A stretch of 64,000 nt of DNA from JANXQZ01 sp038225555. Its GTDB lineage: Bacteria > Acidobacteriota > Terriglobia > Bryobacterales > Bryobacteraceae. Under the pieces are notes generated by a model that worked only from the letters and a program-made list of their open reading frames with translations, ran no database searches and was not told the origin of the DNA. Positions 15,187 through 25,100 of the stretch are shown piece after piece. Location of the stretch: positions 1-64,000 of the forward strand of contig JBBRRB010000032.1 in NCBI GenBank assembly GCA_038225555.1, in the 5' to 3' direction. The position numbers and the translations under genes were made by a program. Within the stretch, counting starts at the first letter, position 1. The number at the start of each line of letters is the position of its first letter.

Positions 15187-18100
15187 ATGAGAAGATTTCT
15201 GATTTGCTTTGGGACTCTTGCGTATCTGATCGCCCAGGAGAAATCTGGACCAAAACCAGGCTTGCCGCTAAAAACCGATCACAAACTCGAGTTCGACACC
15301 GACGAAGGCACTTGGCTTTCGCTCGACGTGTCGAAGGATGGCAAGACGATCCTTTTCGACCTTCTAGGCGACATCTACTCGGTACCACTGGGAGGCGGTG
15401 AAGCGAAGCCGATTCTGACCGGGCTGTCTTTCGATACTCAGCCAACCTACTCGCCCGACGGCAAGATGATCGCCTTCACCAGCGACCGCAACGGCACCGA
15501 CAATCTCTGGATTGCGAAAGCCGACGGGTCTGAGCCTCGTCAGCTCAGCAAGGACAAACAGGGCGATTTTATCTCCCCCGCGTGGACTCCCGATGGCGAA
15601 TACGTAATAGTAGCGCGCAGCCCCGACGGACTGGGCACTCACGAGATCTGGATGTACAACATCCATGGCGGAACGGGCGTACAGGTAACGAAATCGAAGC
15701 CAACGCCCACCACGACCCGGCAGCAGCAACTGAACTTTATGGGCGCGGTGGCATCACCTGACGGCAAATACTTTTACTATGCGCGCCGCATTGGCGGCTT
15801 CAGCTATAACGCGAGCTTCCCATCCTGGCAAGTAGTGCGCCGCGATCGGAACACGGGTGACGAAGACGTAATCACCGAGGCTCCTGGTAGCGCGTTTCGT
15901 CCAGCCCTTTCGCCCGACGGTAAGAAACTGGTGTATGGAACCCGCTATGAGACGGAGACCGGGCTGCGCATCCGCGATTTGAGTACAGGCGAAGATCGCT
16001 GGCTGAAGTACCCGGTCCAGCGTGACGATCAAGAGTCGAGAGCCGCTATGGACGTCTTGCCCGGTTACGCATTTACACCCGACGGCAAGGAAGTGGTCGC
16101 GTTCTTCGGAGGAAAAATAAACCGGATCCAGGTTGCTACGGGCGAGAGTAGCATCACCCCCTTTCAAGCGCACGTGTCGCTCGAGATGGGCCCGCAACTC
16201 AAGTTTGCCTCGCGCGTGGATGAAGGGCCTGTAAGGGCGCGGTTGATTCAGGAACCCGCCGCATCGCCAGATGGCAAGCGGCTGGCATTCTCGGCGTTGA
16301 CGCACATTTATATGATGGACACGGCGAAAGGAACGCCAGTCCGAATCACGACCGGAGGTACGCGAGAATACGAGCCCGCTTGGTCACCCGATGGCGATTA
16401 CCTTGCTTACGTGACTTGGTCCCCGAGCGGCGGACAGATCTGGAAATGGAAGACGAGTGGCCAGTTTCAGCCCCAGCTTTTAACGCAGACGCCAGGCTAC
16501 TATCAAAACCCGGTGTGGTCGCCCGACGGTTCGAAGATCGTGGCGCTGCGGGCTTCGACGCAAGCTCGCGTGGAGGCGCTGGGGGGATTCGGGGAGCAGT
16601 CCGGCATGGATCTCGTGTGGATACCTAAAGAAGGCGGGTTGCCGACCCTGATCGTACCCGCTCGTGGCACTGGTCAGCCGCACTTCGCAACCACAAGTGA
16701 TCGGGTTTACGTCTACTCGCGCCAGGGGCTGCAATCCTTCCGCTTCGATGGGACGGATCGGCGAACTCATCTGAAGGTGGTCGGAAAGGGCAGGGGTCCG
16801 GGAGAGGATCCGCCCGCTGCCGAGGACATTCGCATCAGCCCGACCGGAAGGCAGGCGCTGGCTCTGTTGAATAGTCAGCTTTATCTTCTGGACGTTCCAG
16901 AGGCGGGAGGAGAGGCCCCGACGGTCAACATCGCGACGCCATCGGTCCCGGTGAAAAAGCTCACCGATGTGGGGGCCGATAGCTTTAACTGGACCGACGG
17001 AGGCAAGACCATAACATGGTCGCTCGGTTCGTCCTTCTTCCGTCAGGCGCTCTCGACCGTGGTGTTCGATCAGCCGCCGGCCGACGCGACCGCCGATGGA
17101 GCTGCGGCGAATAAGCCCGCTCCCGCTGACAAGACGCCGAAGTATGAAGAGATCCCGGTGACCATCGAAGCTCCCCGGCAAGTTGTAAAAGGAGTTATCG
17201 CTCTTGAAGGCGCGAAAGTCATCACTATGGTTGGCGATGAAGCGATCGCCGACGGTGAGGTGATTATCACCGATAACCGAATCACTTCCGTCGGGAAGCG
17301 CGGCACTTACAAACTCCCGCCGAACGCCAAAGTGATCGATGTGAAAGGCGCAATTATCATGCCGGGCATCGTGGATGTGCATGCGCATTGGACTGAGATT
17401 CGCCGCAATGTTCTGGATCTGGAGAGCTGGCCGTTTCTGGCCAATCTCGCCTACGGCGTGACCACCGGGCGCGATCCGCAGACCTCGCGGCCAGACACGT
17501 TCGCATACCAGGATCTCATCGATATGGGCGAATTGCCGGGTCCGCGCGCATTCTCGACCGGACCTGGAATTTTCTCCGCCACGGACTTTCAATCGCTCGA
17601 CGATGCTCGCAACGTGGTGTCTCGTTATAAGAAATATTACCGGACGAACACGGTGAAATCGTACGTGGTCGGCAACCGGCAGCAGCGCGAATGGATGGTG
17701 ATGGCTTGCAAAGAAAACGGCATCATGCCTACCACCGAAGGCGCTCTCGACTTAAAGTTGGACCTGACGCACGCCGTGGATGGATTCAGCGGCAACGAGC
17801 ACGCGCTTCCAATCGTGCCGCTGTACAAGGATGTAGTGGAGACGTTCGCCAAGTCGGGCATCTTCTACACGCCGACCTTGCTGGTTGCCTACGGCGGGCC
17901 GTGGGCGGAGAACTATTTCTACGAGACGACCGAGGTGCACGATGATGCAAAGCTGCGCCGCTTCATCCCGCATAACGTGCTGGATAGCAAGACGCTGCGC
18001 CGGCCGTGGTTCCGTAAGGAAGAGCACGTGTTCCCGAAACTGGCGGCTTCGGCGGCGAAGATCGTGCACGATGGCGGGAAGGTTTGCATTGGAGGTCATG

Positions 18101-18426
18101 GGCAGATCCAGGGGATTCAGTGCCACTGGGAGATGTGGGCTTTGCAGAGCGGCGGGTTGACCAATCATGAGGTGCTGCGGGCGGCGACTCTGCACGGAGC
18201 GGAGGCGATCGGGTATCTCCAGGATTTAGGGAGTATCGAGGTTGGGAAGATGGCGGATCTACTGGTGTTGAATAAGGATCCGCTGGTGGATATTCGGAAT
18301 ACGACGAGCATCCGCTATGTGATGAAGAATGGAGAATTGTTCGAAGGGGATACACTGAATCAGATCTGGCCTCAACAGAAACCGTTGCCGGAGATGTGGT
18401 GGTGGAAAGAGAATCCTAAGCATTAA
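15187..18426 (+). CDS. TolB-like beta-propeller fused to an amidohydrolase
   Basis: 1079 residues. After a short signal sequence, residues about 30-600 hold PD40/TolB repeats (SPDGKMIAFTSDRNG, SPDGKKLVYGTR, SPDGSKIVALRA). Residues about 655-1065 form an amidohydrolase of imidazolonepropionase type: ADGEVIITDNRI, the metal motif HAHW after IMPGIVDVHAHW, a later HGQIQG site and the closing GSIEVGKMADLLVLNKDPL. Such fusions are thought to be exported peptidases or cyclic amide hydrolases; the substrate is unknown. It precedes a TPR gene by 18 bases and may be cotranscribed with it. Confidence 0.9.
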   Translation: MRRFLICFGTLAYLIAQEKSGPKPGLPLKTDHKLEFDTDEGTWLSLDVSKDGKTILFDLLGDIYSVPLGGGEAKPILTGLSFDTQPTYSPDGKMIAFTSDRNGTDNLWIAKADGSEPRQLSKDKQGDFISPAWTPDGEYVIVARSPDGLGTHEIWMYNIHGGTGVQVTKSKPTPTTTRQQQLNFMGAVASPDGKYFYYARRIGGFSYNASFPSWQVVRRDRNTGDEDVITEAPGSAFRPALSPDGKKLVYGTRYETETGLRIRDLSTGEDRWLKYPVQRDDQESRAAMDVLPGYAFTPDGKEVVAFFGGKINRIQVATGESSITPFQAHVSLEMGPQLKFASRVDEGPVRARLIQEPAASPDGKRLAFSALTHIYMMDTAKGTPVRITTGGTREYEPAWSPDGDYLAYVTWSPSGGQIWKWKTSGQFQPQLLTQTPGYYQNPVWSPDGSKIVALRASTQARVEALGGFGEQSGMDLVWIPKEGGLPTLIVPARGTGQPHFATTSDRVYVYSRQGLQSFRFDGTDRRTHLKVVGKGRGPGEDPPAAEDIRISPTGRQALALLNSQLYLLDVPEAGGEAPTVNIATPSVPVKKLTDVGADSFNWTDGGKTITWSLGSSFFRQALSTVVFDQPPADATADGAAANKPAPADKTPKYEEIPVTIEAPRQVVKGVIALEGAKVITMVGDEAIADGEVIITDNRITSVGKRGTYKLPPNAKVIDVKGAIIMPGIVDVHAHWTEIRRNVLDLESWPFLANLAYGVTTGRDPQTSRPDTFAYQDLIDMGELPGPRAFSTGPGIFSATDFQSLDDARNVVSRYKKYYRTNTVKSYVVGNRQQREWMVMACKENGIMPTTEGALDLKLDLTHAVDGFSGNEHALPIVPLYKDVVETFAKSGIFYTPTLLVAYGGPWAENYFYETTEVHDDAKLRRFIPHNVLDSKTLRRPWFRKEEHVFPKLAASAAKIVHDGGKVCIGGHGQIQGIQCHWEMWALQSGGLTNHEVLRAATLHGAEAIGYLQDLGSIEVGKMADLLVLNKDPLVDIRNTTSIRYVMKNGELFEGDTLNQIWPQQKPLPEMWWWKENPKH

Positions 18427-18444
18427 CGGTCGGGAGAATACCTT

Positions 18445-19782
18445 ATGCGCCCTATCTGCTTCATGATCATGCCGTACGGCACGAAGCCTACTCAAAAGGC
18501 GGAGGGCAGCGCTGCCCCCGACAAGATCGATTGCAACCGGCTTTGGACCGCGGCGTTCGAACCGGCCATCCGGGAGCTCGGTTACGATCCTGTTCGTGCC
18601 GATCAGGACCTCGGAGCTGCCATCATCAAGGAGATGATCGAGCGGCTGGCAATTTCCGATCTGGTGATCGCGGACGTCAGCACGCCGAACGGGAACGTTT
18701 ATTACGAGATTGGCGTCCGGCACGCTTCGAAGTCGACCGGGTGCGTCATGATCGCAGCCGACTGGACGCAGCCTCTCTTCGATATCAACCAGATGCGGCA
18801 GATTCGTTACCCTCTGCCGGTCGAATCGATAGACGACGCAACCGCGGCCAAGATACAGCTAATTCTAAAGGAAGGCATCCCTAAACTTGCCGCGGGCCAG
18901 TCGCCGGTGTACGAGTTTCTTCCCGGATACCCCGACAAACTCGACCCTCTGCGTGCTTCGTCTTTTCGCAAGACTCTCGAGGAGTTATCGGCATTTCAAG
19001 CGGAGGTCCTGGCGGCCCGCTCTCTGCCCAGTCCGGCCTGCTCTACGCGCGCGATGGAACTGCGAGACAAGTTCTACACGGGCGGTCCTGTCCAAAGCGC
19101 GGTCGCTCTGGAATTGCTGTATCTACTCCGCGACTGTACTGATTGGAAAATCACGCTGAGTTTCATCGACTCGCTCCCTCACGACTTCAGAACCCAGAGC
19201 CTCATCAAGGAGCAGCGCGCGCTCGCCCAATCCAAAGCCGGGGATCACAACGCGGCTATCGGCGCGCTTCTGGAGCTCATTTCCAATAGCGGCGACACGT
19301 CCGAACGGCGCGGTCTGCTGGGAGGGCGGTACAAGAAGCTGTACTCCTCCGAGCAGAATGCGGCGAAGAAAGCTCAGTACCTGGATCTCGCCATTGAGGC
19401 CTACGATGCCGGAATGAAGCTGGATCTGAACGACTACTATCCGTCGTCCAACTTAGCGCGTCTCTATAGGATACGCGGCGAGGATGGCGACGAAGACTCG
19501 GCTCGAATGGCCGCCTCAGTAACCACGATTGCATGCGAGCGGGCCAGTAAGAAAAATACTAAGGACGAATGGTTGAAGCCGACTCTGCTGGGTGCGGCCT
19601 TTGATGCAGGGGACGCGTCCACCGCTGCCAAATTGGCGAAGGAAGTTCGGAGGGAAGGTCCGGCCGCTTGGAAGTTGCAAACCACGCTTGACGATTGCAG
19701 ACGAGCGATTGCGTTTCATTCCGGAGCCACCGCAGCGGCGCTGACGGCAACTTTGCAACAACTCGAAGCAATGATCGGCTGA
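18445..19782 (+). CDS. TIR/deoxyribosyltransferase-like domain with TPR region (DUF4071-like)
   Basis: 445 residues, cytoplasmic. Residues 1-150 resemble the nucleoside-deoxyribosyltransferase/TIR-like fold: ICFMIMPYGTKPT at strand 1, an Asp-rich DLVIADVSTPNGNVYYEIGV block with a possible catalytic Glu, and a later MIAADWTQPLFDINQ. Residues about 230-445 are TPR helices, as in the domain of ASK-type kinases known as DUF4071. Proteins with this layout in bacteria are suspected NAD- or nucleotide-consuming effectors. Catalysis is not proven by sequence. It follows the TolB-amidohydrolase by 18 bases and converges on the dehydrogenase. Confidence 0.65.
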   Translation: MRPICFMIMPYGTKPTQKAEGSAAPDKIDCNRLWTAAFEPAIRELGYDPVRADQDLGAAIIKEMIERLAISDLVIADVSTPNGNVYYEIGVRHASKSTGCVMIAADWTQPLFDINQMRQIRYPLPVESIDDATAAKIQLILKEGIPKLAAGQSPVYEFLPGYPDKLDPLRASSFRKTLEELSAFQAEVLAARSLPSPACSTRAMELRDKFYTGGPVQSAVALELLYLLRDCTDWKITLSFIDSLPHDFRTQSLIKEQRALAQSKAGDHNAAIGALLELISNSGDTSERRGLLGGRYKKLYSSEQNAAKKAQYLDLAIEAYDAGMKLDLNDYYPSSNLARLYRIRGEDGDEDSARMAASVTTIACERASKKNTKDEWLKPTLLGAAFDAGDASTAAKLAKEVRREGPAAWKLQTTLDDCRRAIAFHSGATAAALTATLQQLEAMIG

Positions 19783-20682
19783 TCACGCCTTCAGCAGCAC
19801 CTTGAGTACGCCTCGCTCGGCAGCACGCTTGAACGCTTTGGAAGCTTCCGAGAGGGGCATGATATCGGAGATGAGGTCGTCCACCAGCACCTTCTTCTTA
19901 GCCAAGAGATCGAGCGCGTCTTCGAAGTTTCCGCAGCGCGACCCGACCAGCACCAGCTCATTCACGATCACGGCGGCCAGGTCCACCGGCACGAGGCCGT
20001 GAATGGTCGATTTGAGAATCAGAATACCGTTCGGCCGTGTCATCGCGATCGCTTGCTGCAGCCCCTCTGAAGAGCCGGTGGCATCCACCACAAAATCGTA
20101 TTCCCGGAGCGGCTTGTAATCGTCGCGTCCGAAGGTTGTCGCTTTCACGCCGCGAGCCTCTAAAGCGCGGGCGATCAGGTGGCCGAGCTTTCCATTGCCT
20201 AGCAAGGCGACTTCCCTGTATTCGGGAATATCCACCTGCTCCCAGACACGGCAGGCCGCCGCGAGAGGTTCCGTGAACACGGCTTGCTCATCGGTGATCC
20301 CGTCTGGAACTACCAGCAGATTCTTATCCGGCAAGGTGAAAATTTCCCGAAAGGCCCCTGGGTATTTTAGGATTCCGAGCACCGAGCGGGTGGCGCAGTG
20401 GCGTCCCTTGCCGAACCAACACGACTCGCACTCGCCGCAGCCGATGTTGATTTCGCCTACCACTCGTTTGCCGACGAGCTTGGCGGTATCGGACTCTAGG
20501 ACTTCTCCCACGAATTCGTGGCCGGGTGTGCCGGTGAAGTTATAGTAGCCTCGCTGGAGTTCGATATCGGTGTTGCAGATGCCGCCGTAGATGAGGCGGA
20601 TGAGGGCAAAGCCAGGGAGGCGCTTCGGGCGTCGGGCGCGCAGGATCGTCACCTTTCCACTATTCAGGTGGACTTTTAGCAT
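19783..20682 (-). CDS. Zinc-dependent medium-chain alcohol dehydrogenase
   Basis: 299 residues. The catalytic zinc region is GGICNTDIELQRG and GTPGHEFVGEV; the structural zinc cluster is C-x2-C-x7-C (CGECESCWFGKGRHC). The Rossmann part begins at VALLGNGKLGHL rather than the usual GxGxxG. The protein is about 40 residues shorter than common members. The substrate (sugar alcohol, sorbitol or threonine type) cannot be set from the sequence. The stop abuts the TPR gene. Confidence 0.85.
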   Translation of the reverse strand: MLKVHLNSGKVTILRARRPKRLPGFALIRLIYGGICNTDIELQRGYYNFTGTPGHEFVGEVLESDTAKLVGKRVVGEINIGCGECESCWFGKGRHCATRSVLGILKYPGAFREIFTLPDKNLLVVPDGITDEQAVFTEPLAAACRVWEQVDIPEYREVALLGNGKLGHLIARALEARGVKATTFGRDDYKPLREYDFVVDATGSSEGLQQAIAMTRPNGILILKSTIHGLVPVDLAAVIVNELVLVGSRCGNFEDALDLLAKKKVLVDDLISDIMPLSEASKAFKRAAERGVLKVLLKA

Positions 20683-20727
20683 GGCCTAGGCGTAGCAGGC
20701 GCCAAACTGCGAGCGCCCGCCTTCGCG

Positions 20728-22128
20728 TTACGTGCCGAGGTAATCGTGGATGCCGGCCGCAGCCTGCCGACCTTCCGCGATCGCCCATACGACCAACGAC
20801 TGACCGCGCCTCAAATCGCCCGCGGCGAAAACCCCTGGAACGCTCGTCATGAAATTAGCGTCGGCAACTACATTGCCGCGCGTGTCGAGATTCACTCCAA
20901 GCTGCTCGATCAGCCCATTGCGAACGGGCCCGGTGAACCCCATGGCAAGCAGCACCAAGTCGGCATCTAGCGTGAAGTCGGTGCCCGCGATCGGCTCGAA
21001 CTTCGGCCCAGCGCTAACCCGGATCGCATGCAACTGTTTTACATTGCCGTGCTCATCGCCCGTGAAGCCTGTCGTAGCCACGCTCCAATCCCGCAATCCG
21101 CCCTCTTCGTGCGCGCTCTCCACCCGCAATTGCAGCGGCCAGAGCGGCCACGGCGTATGCGGCGCACGATCAGGTGGAGGGCACGGAAGTATCTCAAACT
21201 GCATCACCGACTTCGCTTTGTGGCGATGCGACGTGCCCAGGCAGTCCGCGCCCGTATCGCCGCCTCCGATGATGACGACATGCTTGCCCGTTGCCAGAAT
21301 CTGATCGGGAACATCGTCGCCTGCGCCGCGCTTGTTCTGCTGCGGCAGGTAGTCCATCGCGAAGTGAACCCCATTCAGTTCGCGGCCGGGCACCGTGAGA
21401 TCGCGCGGCTGTTCGGCCCCGCCAGCCAATAAGATCGCCTGGAAATCCTTATGCAGTTCCTCAAGAGGAACGTTCTCGCCGACATGCGCGTTGGCGCGGA
21501 ACTCCACGCCCTCGTCTTCCATCTGCTGCAGACGGCGGTCGATCAGGTGCTTCTCCATTTTGAAGTCCGGAATGCCGTAGCGCAGCAATCCCCCGATGCG
21601 GTCGGCCTTCTCGAACACCGTGACCCAGTGGCCCGCGCGAGCCAGTTGTTGCGCCGCCGCCAGACCCGCCGGTCCTGATCCAACCACTGCTACGCGCTTC
21701 CCGGTCCGATGCCGGGGCTTCTCAGGGAGGATCCATCCTTCTCGAAATGCATGATCGATGATGGTCTTTTCGATCAGCTTGATCGCGACCGGAGGCTCGT
21801 TGATGCCCAGCACGCAAGCCGCTTCGCAAGGCGCGGGACAAATGCGGCCGGTAAACTCCGGGAAGTTGTTGGTGGCATGCAGAACCTGAATCGCTTCTTG
21901 CCAGCGATCCTGATATACCAGATCGTTCCAGTCTGGAATTACGTTGTTCAAAGGGCAGCCGGTGTGGCAGAACGGCACTCCGCAATCCATGCAGCGAGCG
22001 CCTTGCGTGCGCACTTTGTCTTCTGGAAAGTCCTGATAAACCTCGAACCAGTCGTTCACCCGTTCGCTGACGGGTCGACGCACAGGGAGTTCACGGTCAT
22101 ATTCAAGAAAGCCGGTAATCTTACCCAT
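20728..22128 (-). CDS. gltD: Glutamate synthase small subunit GltD
   Basis: 466 residues; feeds NADPH electrons through FAD and iron-sulfur clusters to GltB to make glutamate from glutamine and 2-oxoglutarate. N-terminal Cys clusters are CMDCGVPFCHTGC and CPAPCEAAC. The FAD fold is VAVVGSGPAGLAAAQQLA and the NADPH fold VVIIGGGDTGADC. The start overlaps the end of gltB by eight bases, so the subunits are translationally coupled. Confidence 0.97.
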   Translation of the reverse strand: MGKITGFLEYDRELPVRRPVSERVNDWFEVYQDFPEDKVRTQGARCMDCGVPFCHTGCPLNNVIPDWNDLVYQDRWQEAIQVLHATNNFPEFTGRICPAPCEAACVLGINEPPVAIKLIEKTIIDHAFREGWILPEKPRHRTGKRVAVVGSGPAGLAAAQQLARAGHWVTVFEKADRIGGLLRYGIPDFKMEKHLIDRRLQQMEDEGVEFRANAHVGENVPLEELHKDFQAILLAGGAEQPRDLTVPGRELNGVHFAMDYLPQQNKRGAGDDVPDQILATGKHVVIIGGGDTGADCLGTSHRHKAKSVMQFEILPCPPPDRAPHTPWPLWPLQLRVESAHEEGGLRDWSVATTGFTGDEHGNVKQLHAIRVSAGPKFEPIAGTDFTLDADLVLLAMGFTGPVRNGLIEQLGVNLDTRGNVVADANFMTSVPGVFAAGDLRRGQSLVVWAIAEGRQAAAGIHDYLGT

Positions 22129-25100
22129 GATGCACGGCCTCCGCTTTTAGCGCTTGGGATTGCATGGCCGGATGGTAGACTGCTGTCGCGCGAGGCACCC
22201 CTAGCACGCGCTTGAATTCGTGCGGATACACTTTCACGAAGTTCGGCAACATTGTCCCCCAGTTTTCCAGGATCCATTTGCCGCGCGGGCTGGCAGTCGC
22301 TTCCACGTGTTTTTCGATCAGGTTCTTTAGCGCCTGAATGTCCACGGATTCGACTACTGGCTCCAGGTCAACGCCCTGGCGATTGCATTTCACAGTCGAG
22401 AACTCGCCCGTTTCATCCAGCACGAAGGCGATTCCACCCGTCATGCCAGCCGCGAAATTGCGGCCCGTTCGACCCAGCACCAGGACGAGGCCCTTGGTCA
22501 TATACTCGCAGCCGTGGTCGCCCACGCCTTCGACAACCGCAGTCGCGCCGGAGTTGCGAACTGCAAACCTCTCGCCAGCCACTCCGTTGAAGAATGCTTC
22601 GCCGGTAGTCGCGCCATAGAGAACCACATTGCCAATCAGGATGTTCTCCTCGGGCAAAAACGTAGACGTGCGAGGCGGATACACCACCAACCTGCCGCCA
22701 GATAGGCCTTTCCCGACGTAGTCGTTAGCGTCGCCTTCGAGAGTCAGCGTGACGCCGTGAGCCAGAAATGCCCCAAAGCTCTGTCCCGCCGATCCCGAAA
22801 ACTGGAACCGGATAGTGTCGTTTGGCAATCCTGCCGAGCCGTATCGCCGGGCGATCTCTCCGCTGAGCATCGCGCCCACCGTGCGATGCACGTTGCGGAT
22901 CGGCATCTTGAATTCCACCGGAGTCTGGTTCTCCAAAGCCTCCCGCGCGTGGTCGATCAGCTTGTAGTCCAGCGCTTGCTCGAGTCCGTGATCCTGCCCG
23001 ATGGTGCAGCGGCGCGGCACCTTGGAGGGCACCTGCGGATTGTAAAGAATGGATGAAAAATCGAGCCCGCGCGCCTTCCAGTGGTCCAGCGCTTTGTGCA
23101 TCCTGATGCGGTCCACGCGCCCCACCATTTCGTCCATGGTGCGGAACCCGAGTTTTGCCATGAGCTCGCGGACTTCCTCGGCGATATAGAAGAAGAAGTT
23201 GATCACATTCTCGGGAGTGCCGTGAAACTTCTTGCGAAGCACAGGATCCTGCGTGGCTATGCCCACGGGACACGTGTTCAGGTGGCACTTGCGCATCATA
23301 ATACAGCCCATCGCTACTAACGGGGCAGTGGAGAATCCGAACTCCTCGGCACCCAGCAGCGCGGCAATTACGACGTCGCGCCCGGTCTGCAATTTTCCGT
23401 CCGTCTGAACTCGAATGCGGCTCCGCAGATCGTTCATCACGAGCACCTGCTGGGTTTCCGCGAGGCCAAGTTCCCAGGGGACGCCGGCATGCTTGATGGA
23501 TGTGAGCGCGGCAGCCCCAGTGCCTCCATCGTGCCCGCTGATTAGCACCAGATCCGCATGCGCTTTCGCAACTCCCGCCGCCACAGTGCCCACGCCAACT
23601 TCTGCCACCAGCTTCACGGAAATGCGCGCCTTCGGGTTGACGTTCTTTAAGTCGTAAATAAGCTGGGCAAGATCCTCAATGGAATAAATATCGTGATGCG
23701 GGGGAGGCGAAATTAGCCCCACGCCGGGGATGGAATGGCGCACGCGCGCGATCACTTCGTCTACTTTGTGGCCTGGCAGCTGACCGCCTTCTCCGGGCTT
23801 CGCGCCCTGGGCCACCTTGATCTGCAGCTCGTCCGCGTTCACCAGATAATTCGTTGTAACTCCGAAGCGCCCGGAAGCGACCTGCTTAATCGCGCTGCGC
23901 CGCCAGTCCCCATTCGGGTCGCGCTCGAAGCGCTCTTCGTCCTCTCCGCCCTCCCCGGTATTCGATCTTCCGCCGATCCGGTTCATCGCGATCGCCAGAG
24001 TTTCGTGGGCCTCCTTGCTGATCGATCCGAACGACATCGCACCGGTGGCGAAACGCCGTACGATCTCCGTGGCGGGCTCGACCTCTTCAATCGGGATCGG
24101 CTCTTTCGCCAGCTTTAGCTCCATCAAGCCGCGCAGAGTGCAGAGGTGCTGGCTCTGATCGTTAATCAGCGCCGTGTATTCCTGGAAGGTTGAAAAGCTT
24201 GACTGTCGAACGGCATGCTGCAACTTGCTCACGGTGCCGGGATTGAACAAGTGATATTCGCCGCGCACGCGATATTGGTAGCTGCCGCCGATCTCAAGTT
24301 CGGTGGCCGATTGAGAAACGGGCTGCATCGCGAACTCATGCTTGAGCTTCGCCTCGCGAGCCAGCACGTCCAGCCCAATGCCCTCGATGCGCGAAGGCGT
24401 GCCGGTGAAATAGCGCTCCACCAGGGATTTATTCAACCCGATTGCTTCAAAAATCTGCGCGCCGCGATAGCTCTGCAGCGTCGAAATCCCCATCTTGGAA
24501 AAGACCTTCAGCAGCCCCTTGTTGATGGACTTCTTGTAGTTCTTGAGAGCCTTTTCGAACGTGATGCCTTCTGGAAGGTTGCCGCGCTTGGCCTGATCTT
24601 CCAGAGTCTCGATCGCCAGGTATGGATTGATCGCGCTCGCCCCGTAGCCGATCAGCAGGGCGTAGTGCATGATCTCCCTCGGCTCGCCCGATTCGATGAT
24701 CAGCGCCACCTGCGTGCGGGTTCCTTCGCGCACGAGATGGTTGTGAACGGCGCTCAGCGCAAGCAGACTCGGAATGGGCGCGTATTCTTCGTCCATGCCG
24801 CGGTCCGATAAAATCAACAGCGAGTAGCCCGACTTGATAGACAGCGAGGCGCGGCGGCAGAGGCCGTCGAGGAAGCGCTCAAGCTCTTTCTCTCCCCCGG
24901 AAACCCGGTAAAGCATGGGCAGAGTTGTGGTCAATAGTTCGCTCGTGGAAACCCGCCGCAGCTTCTCCAGATCGCGATTCGTCAGAATTGGATGCGGCAG
25001 CTTCAGCGTGTGGCAGTGGCGCGGAGTCTCGTCCAGAATATTGCGCTCGTTGCCGATGTAGCTGGTCAGCGACATTACCAGCTCTTCGCGAATAGGGTCG

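Noticed and set aside
16480..17592. 370-residue open frame on the minus strand
   Set aside because: Antisense to the TolB-amidohydrolase, which has clear motifs throughout.
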